Below, in pieces: positions 33,950 through 42,560 of a DNA stretch of 64,000 bases. The stretch lies in the NCBI RefSeq assembly GCF_030063205.1, contig NZ_JASISQ010000002.1:62001-126000 (forward strand), in the 5' to 3' direction. A model generated the notes under the pieces. The model did not search any database, was not told the origin of the DNA, and saw only the letters and a program-made list of their open reading frames with translations. The first letter of the stretch is position 1. Each line of letters starts with the position of its first letter. Origin of the DNA: Arthrobacter antibioticus (GTDB taxonomy: Bacteria; Actinomycetota; Actinomycetes; Actinomycetales; Micrococcaceae). The translations under genes and the position numbers were made by a program.

Positions 33950-35466
33950 CTAACACTTTCTTAGGTATGCCGGCGTTGCCGGTCTACGGAACAGGCAACC
34001 TCCATGCCAGCGAACCCTTCCCACAAGCAGCCCACCGAGAACTAGGGAATGCCCAATTGCGTGCCAACTTGGGGCATGCAACCCACACCATCCGGGACAA
34101 GCGGCTGAAGGTTGTTGCGGAGTTGCCCGATTGGGAAGACATGCGCAACGCCGGCAGTGCCATCAAGGATGCAACTATGGCCAACCTGCCCGCATTATTG
34201 GAGCAGTTTGAAGCAAATTTCAACGCCCGAGGCGGCATCATTCATTGGGCTCGCGATGCCCAGGAAGCCAATGAAATTGTCACGGCTCTCATCAGGGAAA
34301 CTGGCGAAACTGAGGTGGTGAAGGTTAAGTCCATGGCCACCCAGGAAATTGGTTTGAACGAATACCTGCAAGAGCAAGGCATTGCAGCGTACGAAACTGA
34401 CCTTGCCGAACTCATTGTGCAACTGGATCATGACAAGCCCAGCCACATTCTGGTTCCTGCCATTCACAAGAACCGCAGCCAGGTTCGGGAGATCTTTCTG
34501 CGGGAAATGCCCATGGTGGATCCCAATCTCACAGATGATCCGGCCCGTCTGGCCGAAGCGGCTCGGAAACATCTGCGTAAGAAGTTCCTTTCCGCCAAAG
34601 TAGCCATTTCGGGAGCTAACTTTGGTCTTGCAGACACTGGGACACTGACGGTTGTGGAGTCTGAGGGCAATGGACGAATGTGCCTGACCCTGCCGGAAAC
34701 CCTCATTACTGTCATGGGGATTGAGAAGCTTCTGCCCTCATGGACTGACCTTGAGGTGTTCATGCAACTGTTGCCCAGATCCTCCACGGGTGAGCGGATG
34801 AACCCCTACACTTCACTGTGGACGGGCGTCACGCCCGGAGACGGGCCCCAAAATGTCCATCTGGTCATGCTGGATAACGGGCGCACGGCCGCATTGGATG
34901 ATGAAATGGGCCGAACAGCGCTGAACTGTATCCGTTGTTCAGCCTGCATGAATGTGTGCCCCGTCTATGAACGCACTGGCGGTCATGCTTACGGTTCTAC
35001 CTATCCGGGTCCCATCGGCGCGATTCTTTCCCCGCTCATGACAGGTATTAAGGCGGAGGAAAACAGTTCACTGCCGTATGCCTCATCATTGTGCGGCGCC
35101 TGCTTTGATGCCTGCCCGGTGAAGATTAACATCCCCGAAATTCTTGTCCATCTGCGTGGAGAAGACGTGGACTCAAAACGCGCCAAGGTGAAGGTTCCCA
35201 CTCAAATGGACCTCATGATGAAGGGCGCAGAGTGGGCGTTTGCCAAGGGCTCGCATATGAACCTGCTGGAGAAGGGCCTGCCGTTAGGCAGGCTAGCAGC
35301 CGGCCGGGACAAAATCATCAAGAGACTCCCCGGAATCGCAAGTGGCTGGACGCAAAGCAGAGATATCCCCGCCCCGCCAAACCAATCATTCCGCCAATGG
35401 TGGGATAAAGAACATCAGGGCCGTGCCGTCGTCGTACCTGAAACCGAGTTGGGGGAGCAGGCATGA
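33946..35466 (+). CDS. lutB: Lactate utilisation protein LutB
   Basis: Iron-sulfur protein of 506 residues, the central electron-transfer subunit of LutABC. The N-terminal two-thirds is the LUD domain (GANFGLADTGTLTVVESEG), and two 4Fe-4S clusters follow in CIRCSACMNVCPVYE and CGACFDACPVKINIPE. Overlaps of 4 bases with lutA and lutC indicate a strictly coupled operon. Confidence 0.95.
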   Translation: MTNTFLGMPALPVYGTGNLHASEPFPQAAHRELGNAQLRANLGHATHTIRDKRLKVVAELPDWEDMRNAGSAIKDATMANLPALLEQFEANFNARGGIIHWARDAQEANEIVTALIRETGETEVVKVKSMATQEIGLNEYLQEQGIAAYETDLAELIVQLDHDKPSHILVPAIHKNRSQVREIFLREMPMVDPNLTDDPARLAEAARKHLRKKFLSAKVAISGANFGLADTGTLTVVESEGNGRMCLTLPETLITVMGIEKLLPSWTDLEVFMQLLPRSSTGERMNPYTSLWTGVTPGDGPQNVHLVMLDNGRTAALDDEMGRTALNCIRCSACMNVCPVYERTGGHAYGSTYPGPIGAILSPLMTGIKAEENSSLPYASSLCGACFDACPVKINIPEILVHLRGEDVDSKRAKVKVPTQMDLMMKGAEWAFAKGSHMNLLEKGLPLGRLAAGRDKIIKRLPGIASGWTQSRDIPAPPNQSFRQWWDKEHQGRAVVVPETELGEQA

Positions 35467-36122
35467 GCGCCCGCGAGGACATCATGAACCGGATCAAATC
35501 GGCTCTGCGTGATGCCCCAAAAACTCCCGTTGTGCCACGGGAGTACCGCCGCAGCTCAGAGATGACTGATGCGCAACGCCTGGATCAGCTTGTTGAGCGC
35601 CTGGTTGATTACAAGGCCAACGTGTTCCTCACTTCGGCAGCCGATGCGCCGGCCAAGCTTGCACAACTACTCTCCGGTAGTGCCTCGATTGTGGTGCCGC
35701 ATGGGCTTGAGCGGGAGTGGCTTTCCCGGCTCGCTCCAGAGTTTTCCCCGGAAGAGAAGAACGACGCCGGGACGCTGGCTGTGCTTGTTGACTCACCGGA
35801 GAACCGGCTCACCGTGGCGGAGCTGGATGCTGTGGACGCCGTGGTGACTGCTGCTGCCGTGGCTGTTTCAGAGACCGGAACGATCATGCTTGACGCTAGC
35901 GATAATCAGGGCCGACGGATCATTTCGCTTGTTCCCGATAGGCACATTTGTATCTTGCGTGCTTGTGACATCGTGGAGGTGCTGCCGGAGGCGATTGCCC
36001 GGTTGGAAGCTACCCGGGCGCAGACTTGGATCAGCGGACCCAGTGCCACAAGCGATATTGAACTTGAGCGCGTTGAAGGAGTGCACGGGCCCAGAACGCT
36101 CGACGTCATCATTGTGAGGTAG
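35463..36122 (+). CDS. lutC: Lactate utilisation protein LutC
   Basis: LUD-domain protein of 219 residues, third subunit of LutABC. The motifs AAAVAVSETGTIMLDAS, SLVPDRHICIL and the end ERVEGVHGPRTLDVII match the family. The ATG overlaps the lutB stop. No regulator of the LutR type is visible next to the operon, so control may be global or encoded elsewhere. Confidence 0.94.
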   Translation: MSAREDIMNRIKSALRDAPKTPVVPREYRRSSEMTDAQRLDQLVERLVDYKANVFLTSAADAPAKLAQLLSGSASIVVPHGLEREWLSRLAPEFSPEEKNDAGTLAVLVDSPENRLTVAELDAVDAVVTAAAVAVSETGTIMLDASDNQGRRIISLVPDRHICILRACDIVEVLPEAIARLEATRAQTWISGPSATSDIELERVEGVHGPRTLDVIIVR

Positions 36123-36178
36123 TGCTCTGTTTTGTGAGTATCCCGTTGGGGTTCCCAAGACTGGCTTGCAGTGGAAAC

Positions 36179-36697
36179 ATGGCGACCATGAGAACTTCTG
36201 AACTATTGACAGATGCCTTTGGCCGGATCGACACCATTGTCACAGGTGTCCTTAACGGATTGGTGCCGGAGCGGGCAAATTGGCGCCCGGGCGGGACAGG
36301 GAATTCCATCTCGTGGCTGCTGTGGCACCTGAGCCGTGGTCAAGACGAACAAATTGCTGACGTAGCTGGGGCGCAATCTCTCTGGAGCGATGGAGGTTAT
36401 GCCGCACGCTTTGCTTTTGACCTTGATCCTGGCGACACCGGGTATGGGCATACAAGTGAGCAGGTGTCAGCGGTTCACATTGAATCTATTGCCCTGTTGC
36501 GCGACTACCAGACGGCCGTCCAAGCCCAGAGTCTGGAATTTGTGGGCTCACTGAAAGATTCTGACTTGGAGCGGATCGTCGACAAACAGTGGAGCCCGCC
36601 TGTGACTTTGGGAGTGCGGCTCATCAGTATTCTCGATGATTGCATCCAACACGGTGGGCAGGCGGCCTACATCAAGGATCTGCCCTTACATATTTGA
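36179..36697 (+). CDS. DinB-family protein
   Basis: DinB/YfiT-like four-helix protein of about 172 residues, a family of metal-binding thiol-dependent enzymes that in actinobacteria use mycothiol. Visible are the metal-region motif WLLWHLSRGQDEQ and the later DDCIQHGGQAAYIKDL. The start ATG at 36179 (or 36188) replaces a longer frame reaching back to lutC, because DinB proteins begin close to the first helix. It may be co-transcribed with lutABC. The substrate is unknown. Confidence 0.82.
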   Translation: MATMRTSELLTDAFGRIDTIVTGVLNGLVPERANWRPGGTGNSISWLLWHLSRGQDEQIADVAGAQSLWSDGGYAARFAFDLDPGDTGYGHTSEQVSAVHIESIALLRDYQTAVQAQSLEFVGSLKDSDLERIVDKQWSPPVTLGVRLISILDDCIQHGGQAAYIKDLPLHI

Positions 36698-36851
36698 TCG
36701 CTCAGGCATAGGCTGGCAGCGACCCCACATGGCTCGATGGTGTTCCTTTGGGATGGTTAACAAATGCCAATTCCTGTTGGTGGGGTTTTTCTCGTTGCAC
36801 TGGGGAGTGTCAGCTGATGCTCTCTGAACTGACTAGAAGGGATGCACCACC

Positions 36852-38063
36852 ATGTCAGGAAACAAGGCCGTTGCCTACAAGAGCCCCGGCGTCGTTGAAG
36901 TCATTGATATCGATTACCCGACGTTCGAACTCAAAGACGGACCGGGAGTCAACTCGGCCAATGTGGGGCGCAAGGTTCCCCACGGCGTCATTCTCAAGAC
37001 TGTTGCCACCAACATTTGCGGTTCCGACCAGCACATGGTGCGAGGACGCACCACAGCCCCTTCGGATCTGGTCTTGGGCCACGAAATCACCGGTGAAGTG
37101 GTGGAAGCGGGTCCGGATGTCGAATTTATCAAGGTGGGGGATATCTGCTCAGTCCCCTTCAATATTTCCTGTGGGCGCTGCCGCAACTGCAAGGAGCGCA
37201 AGACGGGCATCTGCCTGAATGTAAACCCGGATAGGCCAGGCAGCGCCTACGGCTATGTTGACATGGGCGGCTGGGTGGGCGGCCAGGCGGAATACGTGCT
37301 GGTGCCGTACGCCGACTGGAACCTGTTGAAGTTCCCAGACCGTGATCAGGCTCTGGAAAAGATGATGGACCTGACCATGCTTTCGGATATTTTTCCCACA
37401 GGTTTTCACGGTGCAGTCACGGCCGGGGTGACCGTGGGATCCACTGTCTACATTGCGGGGGCAGGCCCAGTTGGCCTCGCCGCGGCCACGAGCGCACACC
37501 TGCTGGGAGCCGCCGTGGTGATTGTAGGTGACATGAACGCCGACAGGTTGGCTCAGGCGCGAACCTTCGGCTGCGAGAGCATCGACCTCTCTCAGGGGGA
37601 CCCCGGGCAGCAGATCGAGCAACTTCTCGGTGTGCCAGAAGTTGACTGTGCAGTAGATGCAGTGGGGTTCGAGGCCAAAGGCCACGGCCACGGCGCGGGC
37701 GAGGCCCCGGCCACGGTGCTGAACTCGCTTATGGACATTACAGCTGCAGGCGGTTCTTTAGGCATTCCTGGCCTGTATGTCACGGGTGATCCGGGTGGCA
37801 CCGACGAGGCTGCCAAAAAGGGTTCATTGTCATTGAGCCTGGGAACTGGTTGGGCAAAGTCGCTCGCATTCACCACCGGTCAGTGCCCTGTCATGAAGTA
37901 CAACCGGGGGCTGATGATGGCGATCCTGCATGAGAAGGTGCAGATTGCCAAGAACGTCAACGCCCAGGCCATCTCACTCGCCGATGCCCCACGCGGCTAT
38001 GCCGAGTTCGACGCCGGTGCGGCCACGAAATACGTGCTCAACCCCAACGGCTACCTAGACTAG
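36852..38063 (+). CDS. fdhA: Glutathione-independent formaldehyde dehydrogenase
   Basis: Zinc-dependent NAD alcohol dehydrogenase family enzyme of 403 residues that oxidises formaldehyde to formate without a thiol cofactor. It has the catalytic zinc motifs NICGSDQH and GHEITGE, the structural zinc motif CGRCRNCKERKTGIC and the Rossmann loop AGAGPVGLAAA. The extended N-terminus (YKSPGVVEVIDIDYP) and the length are those of the Pseudomonas putida type. The ATG follows AGAAGGGATGCACCACC. The 154-base gap before it contains no gene. Confidence 0.93.
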   Translation: MSGNKAVAYKSPGVVEVIDIDYPTFELKDGPGVNSANVGRKVPHGVILKTVATNICGSDQHMVRGRTTAPSDLVLGHEITGEVVEAGPDVEFIKVGDICSVPFNISCGRCRNCKERKTGICLNVNPDRPGSAYGYVDMGGWVGGQAEYVLVPYADWNLLKFPDRDQALEKMMDLTMLSDIFPTGFHGAVTAGVTVGSTVYIAGAGPVGLAAATSAHLLGAAVVIVGDMNADRLAQARTFGCESIDLSQGDPGQQIEQLLGVPEVDCAVDAVGFEAKGHGHGAGEAPATVLNSLMDITAAGGSLGIPGLYVTGDPGGTDEAAKKGSLSLSLGTGWAKSLAFTTGQCPVMKYNRGLMMAILHEKVQIAKNVNAQAISLADAPRGYAEFDAGAATKYVLNPNGYLD

Positions 38064-38094
38064 CGGCGCTTGTCCCTGCCGTGTTCTCGCTGGT

Positions 38095-38150
38095 GAGGTT
38101 GGAGATGATGACACCCCATCGTCCTCCGGGGTTTCATCATCTCCAACCTC
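38095..38150. terminator. 23-bp-stem hairpin between convergent fdhA and fliW
   Basis: The left arm 38095-38117 (GAGGTTGGAGATGATG...) pairs with 38128-38150 with one mismatch and a 10-base loop. It lies between two convergent genes, so it can stop both. The arm shares GAGRTTGGAGAT with the hairpin at 19252, which points to a dispersed family rather than an ordinary terminator. Confidence 0.75.
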
Positions 38151-38215
38151 TACGAGGGGGCTTCTTGGTATGGAACTGTGCTGATTCAGGTTGGTTGAGG
38201 TTGTTTCGGTTTGTT

Positions 38216-38599
38216 TCAGGCGGGCGTTAAGGGTGCCCTGAGGGGCCACTTAGCGTCGTCCAAGATGATCTGAACACAGGCGCCGGTTACTTCATTGACA
38301 AGTATGGGCGCGGCGAGGTTGACCGTGCTCTGGGCGCTCGGGTTCACGACCACAAGCACTGTGGCTGTGGCGGTGCCGATGCGCTCGAGCTCAGAGGTAG
38401 CGAGCCTTGGCGTGTAGTGCGGCAGATGCTCAGCGGCGTCCAAAACAAACAGGCGCGCCGTGCTTCCTTCGGTTGCGAGGGAAAAGAGCCCGGTGGATCC
38501 TTCGATCGCGGTCAGCATGAAGTCCACGGCAGGCTCAAGCCCTGGCGGGGAAGCCACGAATCGGAGCTTGGCGGGGGGGTGCAATACCTCTGAACTCAT
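38216..38599 (-). CDS. fliW: Flagellar assembly factor FliW
   Basis: Small cytosolic protein of 127 residues, recognised from the FliW signature FMLTAIEGSTGLFSLATEG and VNLAAPILVN. In Bacillus, FliW binds flagellin and antagonises CsrA. Here csrA is not in the window, so the partner may be elsewhere or absent. It is coupled to flgL by a 4-base overlap as the last gene of the minus-strand late operon. Confidence 0.88.
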   Translation of the reverse strand: MSSEVLHPPAKLRFVASPPGLEPAVDFMLTAIEGSTGLFSLATEGSTARLFVLDAAEHLPHYTPRLATSELERIGTATATVLVVVNPSAQSTVNLAAPILVNEVTGACVQIILDDAKWPLRAPLTPA

Positions 38600-39483
38600 C
38601 GCAGAAAGTCCATCAACGTGGTCTGCAGCACTTTTGAGGTGACGCTTAAGGAGGCTTGGTAGGCAAGTTCCTGTGTTTTTAGCTCCAAAATAGCTTGTCC
38701 AAGGTCAAGGTCCTCGATGTTGGCCCGATCGGTTTCCAGATCGAGCTGGGAAGTGATATTCGTTTCCTTGGCACGGAGCAGAACTGCGTGGCGGGCACCC
38801 AGTTCCGAACGCTTGTCAATGACGTTGTTTAGAGCGGCGTTGACTTCATCAATGGTGGCGGAAGCCGGGCTTCCCGCTAATACTTCAGCAGAGAGTTTTG
38901 AAATCAAGCCAAAGACCGAGCTCGCCCCTGTGCCGAAGATGGCTGCACCGTCGGCATCAACCCGAAGCGTTGATTCTGCGCTGATGCGCCGGGTAACAAC
39001 ACTCCCATCCGCGCCGGTGAATGTCGGTGGTGCACCGTCTTCGAACGCGTTGTTGGCACCAGAGTTACCGGCAAAGATATTCCGACCCAAAACTTTAGTG
39101 TTGGCGTGGGCTAGCAATTCCTCGCGCAGAGAATCCAGTTCGGCAGCGATGGCATTTTTTCCTTCTTGGGAAAGACTGCCATTGGCTCCCTGAATGGACA
39201 GGAACTGCACGCGCTGCAACAGAGTCACGGAGCTATCCAGGGCTCCATTGGCCATAGTCATCCACGTATTGCCGCTGTCAATATTGCGCCCGTACTGGGC
39301 TGCCTGTGTTTGTGTGGCGCGCACGGCCATGGAATCAGCGGCCGCTGCAGGATCATCGGAAAGCCGGACATTCTTTTGCAGGGTGTTTGCCCGCAGCTGG
39401 GCCTCGGCTAGTTTGGCCGCATTGGCTTGGACTCCGCGCTGCGCGGCTGCTGAGGTGGTTTGCATAGTGACACGCGAGATCAT
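38596..39483 (-). CDS. flgL: Hook-filament junction protein FlgL
   Basis: Hook-associated protein 3 of about 295 residues, assembled between hook and filament. The N-terminal flagellin-like helix is ISRVTMQTTSAAAQRGVQ, with ANTLQKNVRLSDDPAAAADS following. The C-terminal helix is AILELKTQELAYQASLSV with SKVLQTTLMDFL. The ATG at 39483 (MISRVT) is one base after the flgK stop. Longer frames are inside flgK. Confidence 0.93.
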   Translation of the reverse strand: MISRVTMQTTSAAAQRGVQANAAKLAEAQLRANTLQKNVRLSDDPAAAADSMAVRATQTQAAQYGRNIDSGNTWMTMANGALDSSVTLLQRVQFLSIQGANGSLSQEGKNAIAAELDSLREELLAHANTKVLGRNIFAGNSGANNAFEDGAPPTFTGADGSVVTRRISAESTLRVDADGAAIFGTGASSVFGLISKLSAEVLAGSPASATIDEVNAALNNVIDKRSELGARHAVLLRAKETNITSQLDLETDRANIEDLDLGQAILELKTQELAYQASLSVTSKVLQTTLMDFLR

Positions 39484-39484
39484 A

Positions 39485-40894
39485 TTAACGACCCACCCTT
39501 CCGGTTTGGTTGATGAGAACGTCAAGTGCTTCATCGACGGCTGTCATGACACGGGCAGCCGCTTGGTATGCGCGTTGATACGTCAGCAGGTTCACGTTCT
39601 CCTCGTCAAGGTCCACCGACGCGTTTGCCTGCTGGTTGGAGAGGGCGTTCGTCAAGGAGACATCTGAGAGGGTGGCTTGCTGGAGGCCTGCCTGAATCTC
39701 AACGCCAAGACGAACCACAGTGTCTGACCACAAGGCATCAGCGGAGTCGGGTTGTTTGCCCAGCTGTGAGATTTTATCGGCTATTGACCCATCTTTTCCA
39801 CCCATATTGACGGCTCCAGCGGCTATCTCTTTGGCTGAGGTTGGCACCACGGTAAGGCCTAGAGCGGCCGGTACACCAGCTGTAACTTTAAAAAAGTCAC
39901 CTCCGGGGGCGCCTTCGGAGGTGACTCCGCTTTGATGGACAACGTTGAGACTTCCTGCCAGTTTTTGCGCTAGTGCGTTGTAAGAAGCCGCAGTTTGTGC
40001 CAGAACGCCGCCACTGCCGGCTGGTTTCAAAACAGAGAGCAAACCTGCCAGTTTTCCGCCGTCAAGATCCACTGCAGAACCTGGACGGTGAGACCACTCG
40101 AGGCGTACCTCACCGTCATTGGCCATCCTTGTGGCCCCATCGAGTTTCACCGCGTTATTTGTGGAACCGGACAACAGAACATTCCCGCCCAGCAGGATCT
40201 CATTGGTCCCGTCTGGTAGGTCGCGGACGGTTCCCCCGGTCAATTGGGTAATCTTCGTGGTCAAGTTACTCCGCTGGTCAAGGAGCTCGTTGTGAGGGGT
40301 GCCCGCAGCATGGGCTGAACGAATGTCTTTGTTCAGAGCCGCTATCTGTCCGGCAGTTGCATTGATATCAGCGACAACAGTGTTCGCAGTGTCTCGGGTC
40401 TGTGACCACTGTTTATCTAGCGCCGAATACCCTGCGGCAATACTGGCCACTAACGCCGCAGATTTTTCCAATAAAACAGCAGAGGTCCCAGCGTTCCCGG
40501 GATCGTTGGCAATACCCTGCCATGCGGTCCAAAACCCCTGCAATTGGCTGGAAATTCCGTTCGGGCCTGGCTCGTTCAGTATCTCCTCGATGCCGGTCAG
40601 TGCCTGAGCGCGGGCACCGGTGTACCCAGCGGCGGAGAAACTGGTGCGCACCCTTGCATCCAAGAAAGCATCGCCTAGTCGAGAAATGCCGCTAACCCCG
40701 ACGCCCTGACCGGTTTTAATACCTAAATCATTCAGCGAACCTCGCGCTGGAACGCCCAACGCCGCAAATTCAGTTCGCTGACGCGTGTATCCAACCGTAT
40801 TGACATTGGTCAGGTTCTGACCAGTGACATTCAATCCGGTGCGGGCAGCATTAAGCCCGGATAGGGCCGTATTTAGGCCACTAAAACTACTCAC
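39485..40894 (-). CDS. flgK: Hook-associated protein FlgK
   Basis: Hook-associated protein 1 of 469 residues. The N-terminal motif SSFSGLNTALSGLNAARTGL with NLTNVNTVGYTRQR, and the C-terminal VNLDEENVNLLTYQRAYQA with NQTGRVGR, are typical. The start follows flgN by 18 bases. It is an exported structural protein with no signal peptide, using the flagellar type III route. Confidence 0.95.
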   Translation of the reverse strand: MSSFSGLNTALSGLNAARTGLNVTGQNLTNVNTVGYTRQRTEFAALGVPARGSLNDLGIKTGQGVGVSGISRLGDAFLDARVRTSFSAAGYTGARAQALTGIEEILNEPGPNGISSQLQGFWTAWQGIANDPGNAGTSAVLLEKSAALVASIAAGYSALDKQWSQTRDTANTVVADINATAGQIAALNKDIRSAHAAGTPHNELLDQRSNLTTKITQLTGGTVRDLPDGTNEILLGGNVLLSGSTNNAVKLDGATRMANDGEVRLEWSHRPGSAVDLDGGKLAGLLSVLKPAGSGGVLAQTAASYNALAQKLAGSLNVVHQSGVTSEGAPGGDFFKVTAGVPAALGLTVVPTSAKEIAAGAVNMGGKDGSIADKISQLGKQPDSADALWSDTVVRLGVEIQAGLQQATLSDVSLTNALSNQQANASVDLDEENVNLLTYQRAYQAAARVMTAVDEALDVLINQTGRVGR

Positions 40895-40912
40895 GAGTTC
40901 CTCAAATTTTCT

Positions 40913-41395
40913 TTAGACACTTTTATCCAGCAGCAGAGAAACCGCATCTTGGCTGGTTTTCCCACGGTGGTCATAGGTGCCAGCCTCAGGGCTGAGATTG
41001 GCGGCAGTGTCTTGCGCAGAGCGTAAGCCAGCACGCAGAAACTGTAGATTAATGTCCCGTTGCCCACGGATTTGTTCCACGGTGGCCAGCATGGCCTGAA
41101 GGTGTTCTGTGAGAATTTCCTGCCAAGGTCCTGTGGAAGCGGCATCTGCGAGATCCAGCAGACCGGCATCCTCCGCTAGGCCCCAGGAAACGGCGAGCTG
41201 TGACGCCACCACGGTGCGCTCCAGCGAGGTGGCGCGCAGCCGTTGGACAACATGATCCACTTCACGGGTGGCGCTTTCAAGCCAACGGGTTTTCCCTGTT
41301 GAGAGGATCAAATGTTCCTCTTCCAACTTGAAAACCAGAAGGTCAAGGAGTTCCCGCTCACGCCACAATAACGTGCTCAGTTCCTCAGGACCCAT
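40913..41395 (-). CDS. flgN: FlgN-like export chaperone
   Basis: 160-residue, highly helical cytosolic protein starting MGPEELSTLLWRERELLDLLVFKLEEEH, which matches the weakly conserved FlgN fold. It is the first gene of the flgN-flgK-flgL-fliW unit, in the usual place for the chaperone of FlgK and FlgL. A sigma-28-type promoter lies 40 bases upstream of the ATG. Confidence 0.82.
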   Translation of the reverse strand: MGPEELSTLLWRERELLDLLVFKLEEEHLILSTGKTRWLESATREVDHVVQRLRATSLERTVVASQLAVSWGLAEDAGLLDLADAASTGPWQEILTEHLQAMLATVEQIRGQRDINLQFLRAGLRSAQDTAANLSPEAGTYDHRGKTSQDAVSLLLDKSV

Positions 41396-41434
41396 GTGTA
41401 GTTCCTTTCATAGGGCTGGCCTAGCTGCACCAAT

Positions 41435-41466
41435 AACTATCGGCAGTAAAAGTACACCGGTTAGTC
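41435..41466 (-). promoter_or_regulatory. Sigma-28 (FliA)-type promoter of flgN-flgK-flgL-fliW
   Basis: On the minus strand, TAAC, a 15-base spacer and GCCGATAG fit the sigma-28 consensus (TAAA-N15-GCCGATAA). The -10 box ends 40 bases before the flgN ATG. The same boxes with the same spacing lie upstream of fliC, flgB, flbD and fliM. Confidence 0.8.
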
Positions 41467-41574
41467 ATTTTTATCTAGAGGTGTTTTTTGTGCCCTCAGT
41501 GCCCTACAGTTGTCTTGATTAGTGCGCTATCGGCGATCGCTGAATTCTGGGGGCGAGCCCGTCGATGCACTTTT

Positions 41575-42432
41575 ATGAATTGCCTAGGGGGCAAACAATT
41601 GAATCGCGTTGAGCGCGACGCTCTGGTCGTGCAAAATTTGCCGCTGGTTGGATATCTCGTAGCGGAGGTCTTCCTCCGCGCAAACCACTTAAGTAGGGAA
41701 GACCTTGTTCAGGTTGGGGCTATGGCCCTGATTCACTGTGCCGAAGCCTTTGACGAAGGTATGGGTGTGCCGTTTGGCGCCTATGCCCGCCGGCGGATCA
41801 AGGGTGCCTTTGCCGATGAACTTCGGCGCGATGATTGGGCCACGCGGGGTGCGCGCAGCAGGATGACCGAGCTTGCAGCAGTCAAAGAGACCCTGGGGAA
41901 TGTGCTGAAACGCCCGCCCAGTCTTGGTGAATTGGCCTCTGCGCTCGGTGTTGAAAAGTCAGTGGTGGAAGCATCGCAGATTGACGCAAGCCGAACTGTC
42001 ACACCGTTAACTGACGTCATAGCCGAGATGGTGGCGGCCACCTCGCAGGGGCCAGAAGAGCAAGTGGTTGAGGCGGAGCATGCTGATTTTCTTGGCCATG
42101 CGGTGGCTGCCCTGCCGGAGAAGATGCGCTACATCGTTGAACAAATTTACTTCCATGATCGCAGCGTGAAAGAACTTGCGATGGAGCTAGGCTCAAGCCA
42201 CTCCGCTGTGTCTCAGCAACGTGCCGAAGGCATGCGGTTGCTGCGTGACGGATTAGAACGGCACTACCTGGCGAGTTCTACACCGGATTCCCCGGCTCAT
42301 GCGCGGATCACAGTATCCCGCCGGGAGTCTTATCTGGCCGAGCTGGGCACCCGCACTTACGGTGGCGCCACCCGGGCACGGCAAACTCTGCGTGGGATGC
42401 CTGCACAGTTGAGCCGTCCCAGCTCCAGATAG
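41575..42432 (+). CDS. fliA: Flagellar sigma factor FliA (sigma-28)
   Basis: Alternative sigma factor of the FliA/WhiG group, about 285 residues. Region 2 is visible as NLPLVGYLVAEVF, followed by LSREDLVQVGAMALIHCAEAF and FGAYARRRIKGAFADELR. Region 3 follows, and region 4 has SVKELAMELGSSHSAVSQQ. A C-terminal extension (SRRESYLAEL...) of about 50 residues is unusual. The start is uncertain: ATG 41575 lacks a ribosome-binding site, while TTG 41599 has AGGGGGC 8 bases upstream. It is divergent from flgN and just upstream of fliC. Confidence 0.9.
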   Translation: MNCLGGKQLNRVERDALVVQNLPLVGYLVAEVFLRANHLSREDLVQVGAMALIHCAEAFDEGMGVPFGAYARRRIKGAFADELRRDDWATRGARSRMTELAAVKETLGNVLKRPPSLGELASALGVEKSVVEASQIDASRTVTPLTDVIAEMVAATSQGPEEQVVEAEHADFLGHAVAALPEKMRYIVEQIYFHDRSVKELAMELGSSHSAVSQQRAEGMRLLRDGLERHYLASSTPDSPAHARITVSRRESYLAELGTRTYGGATRARQTLRGMPAQLSRPSSR

Positions 42433-42468
42433 ATTATATGTTGCCAAGGAGAAACTTTTAGTGGTTCT

Positions 42469-42499
42469 TCTTACGGCTTGCAGGTGGGTGCCGACAGTG
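42469..42499 (+). promoter_or_regulatory. Sigma-28-type promoter of fliC
   Basis: TCTTACGG, 14 bases, then CCGACAGTG (that is, TTAC-N15-GCCGACAG). The flgB site has the same TCTTACGG at identical spacing. It lies 62 bases before the fliC ATG. Confidence 0.8.
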
Positions 42500-42560
42500 G
42501 TGTTTAGCTGCCCATGGATGGGCGGCTTCGGTCATACCCCAACTCACGGAGGATTTACTC

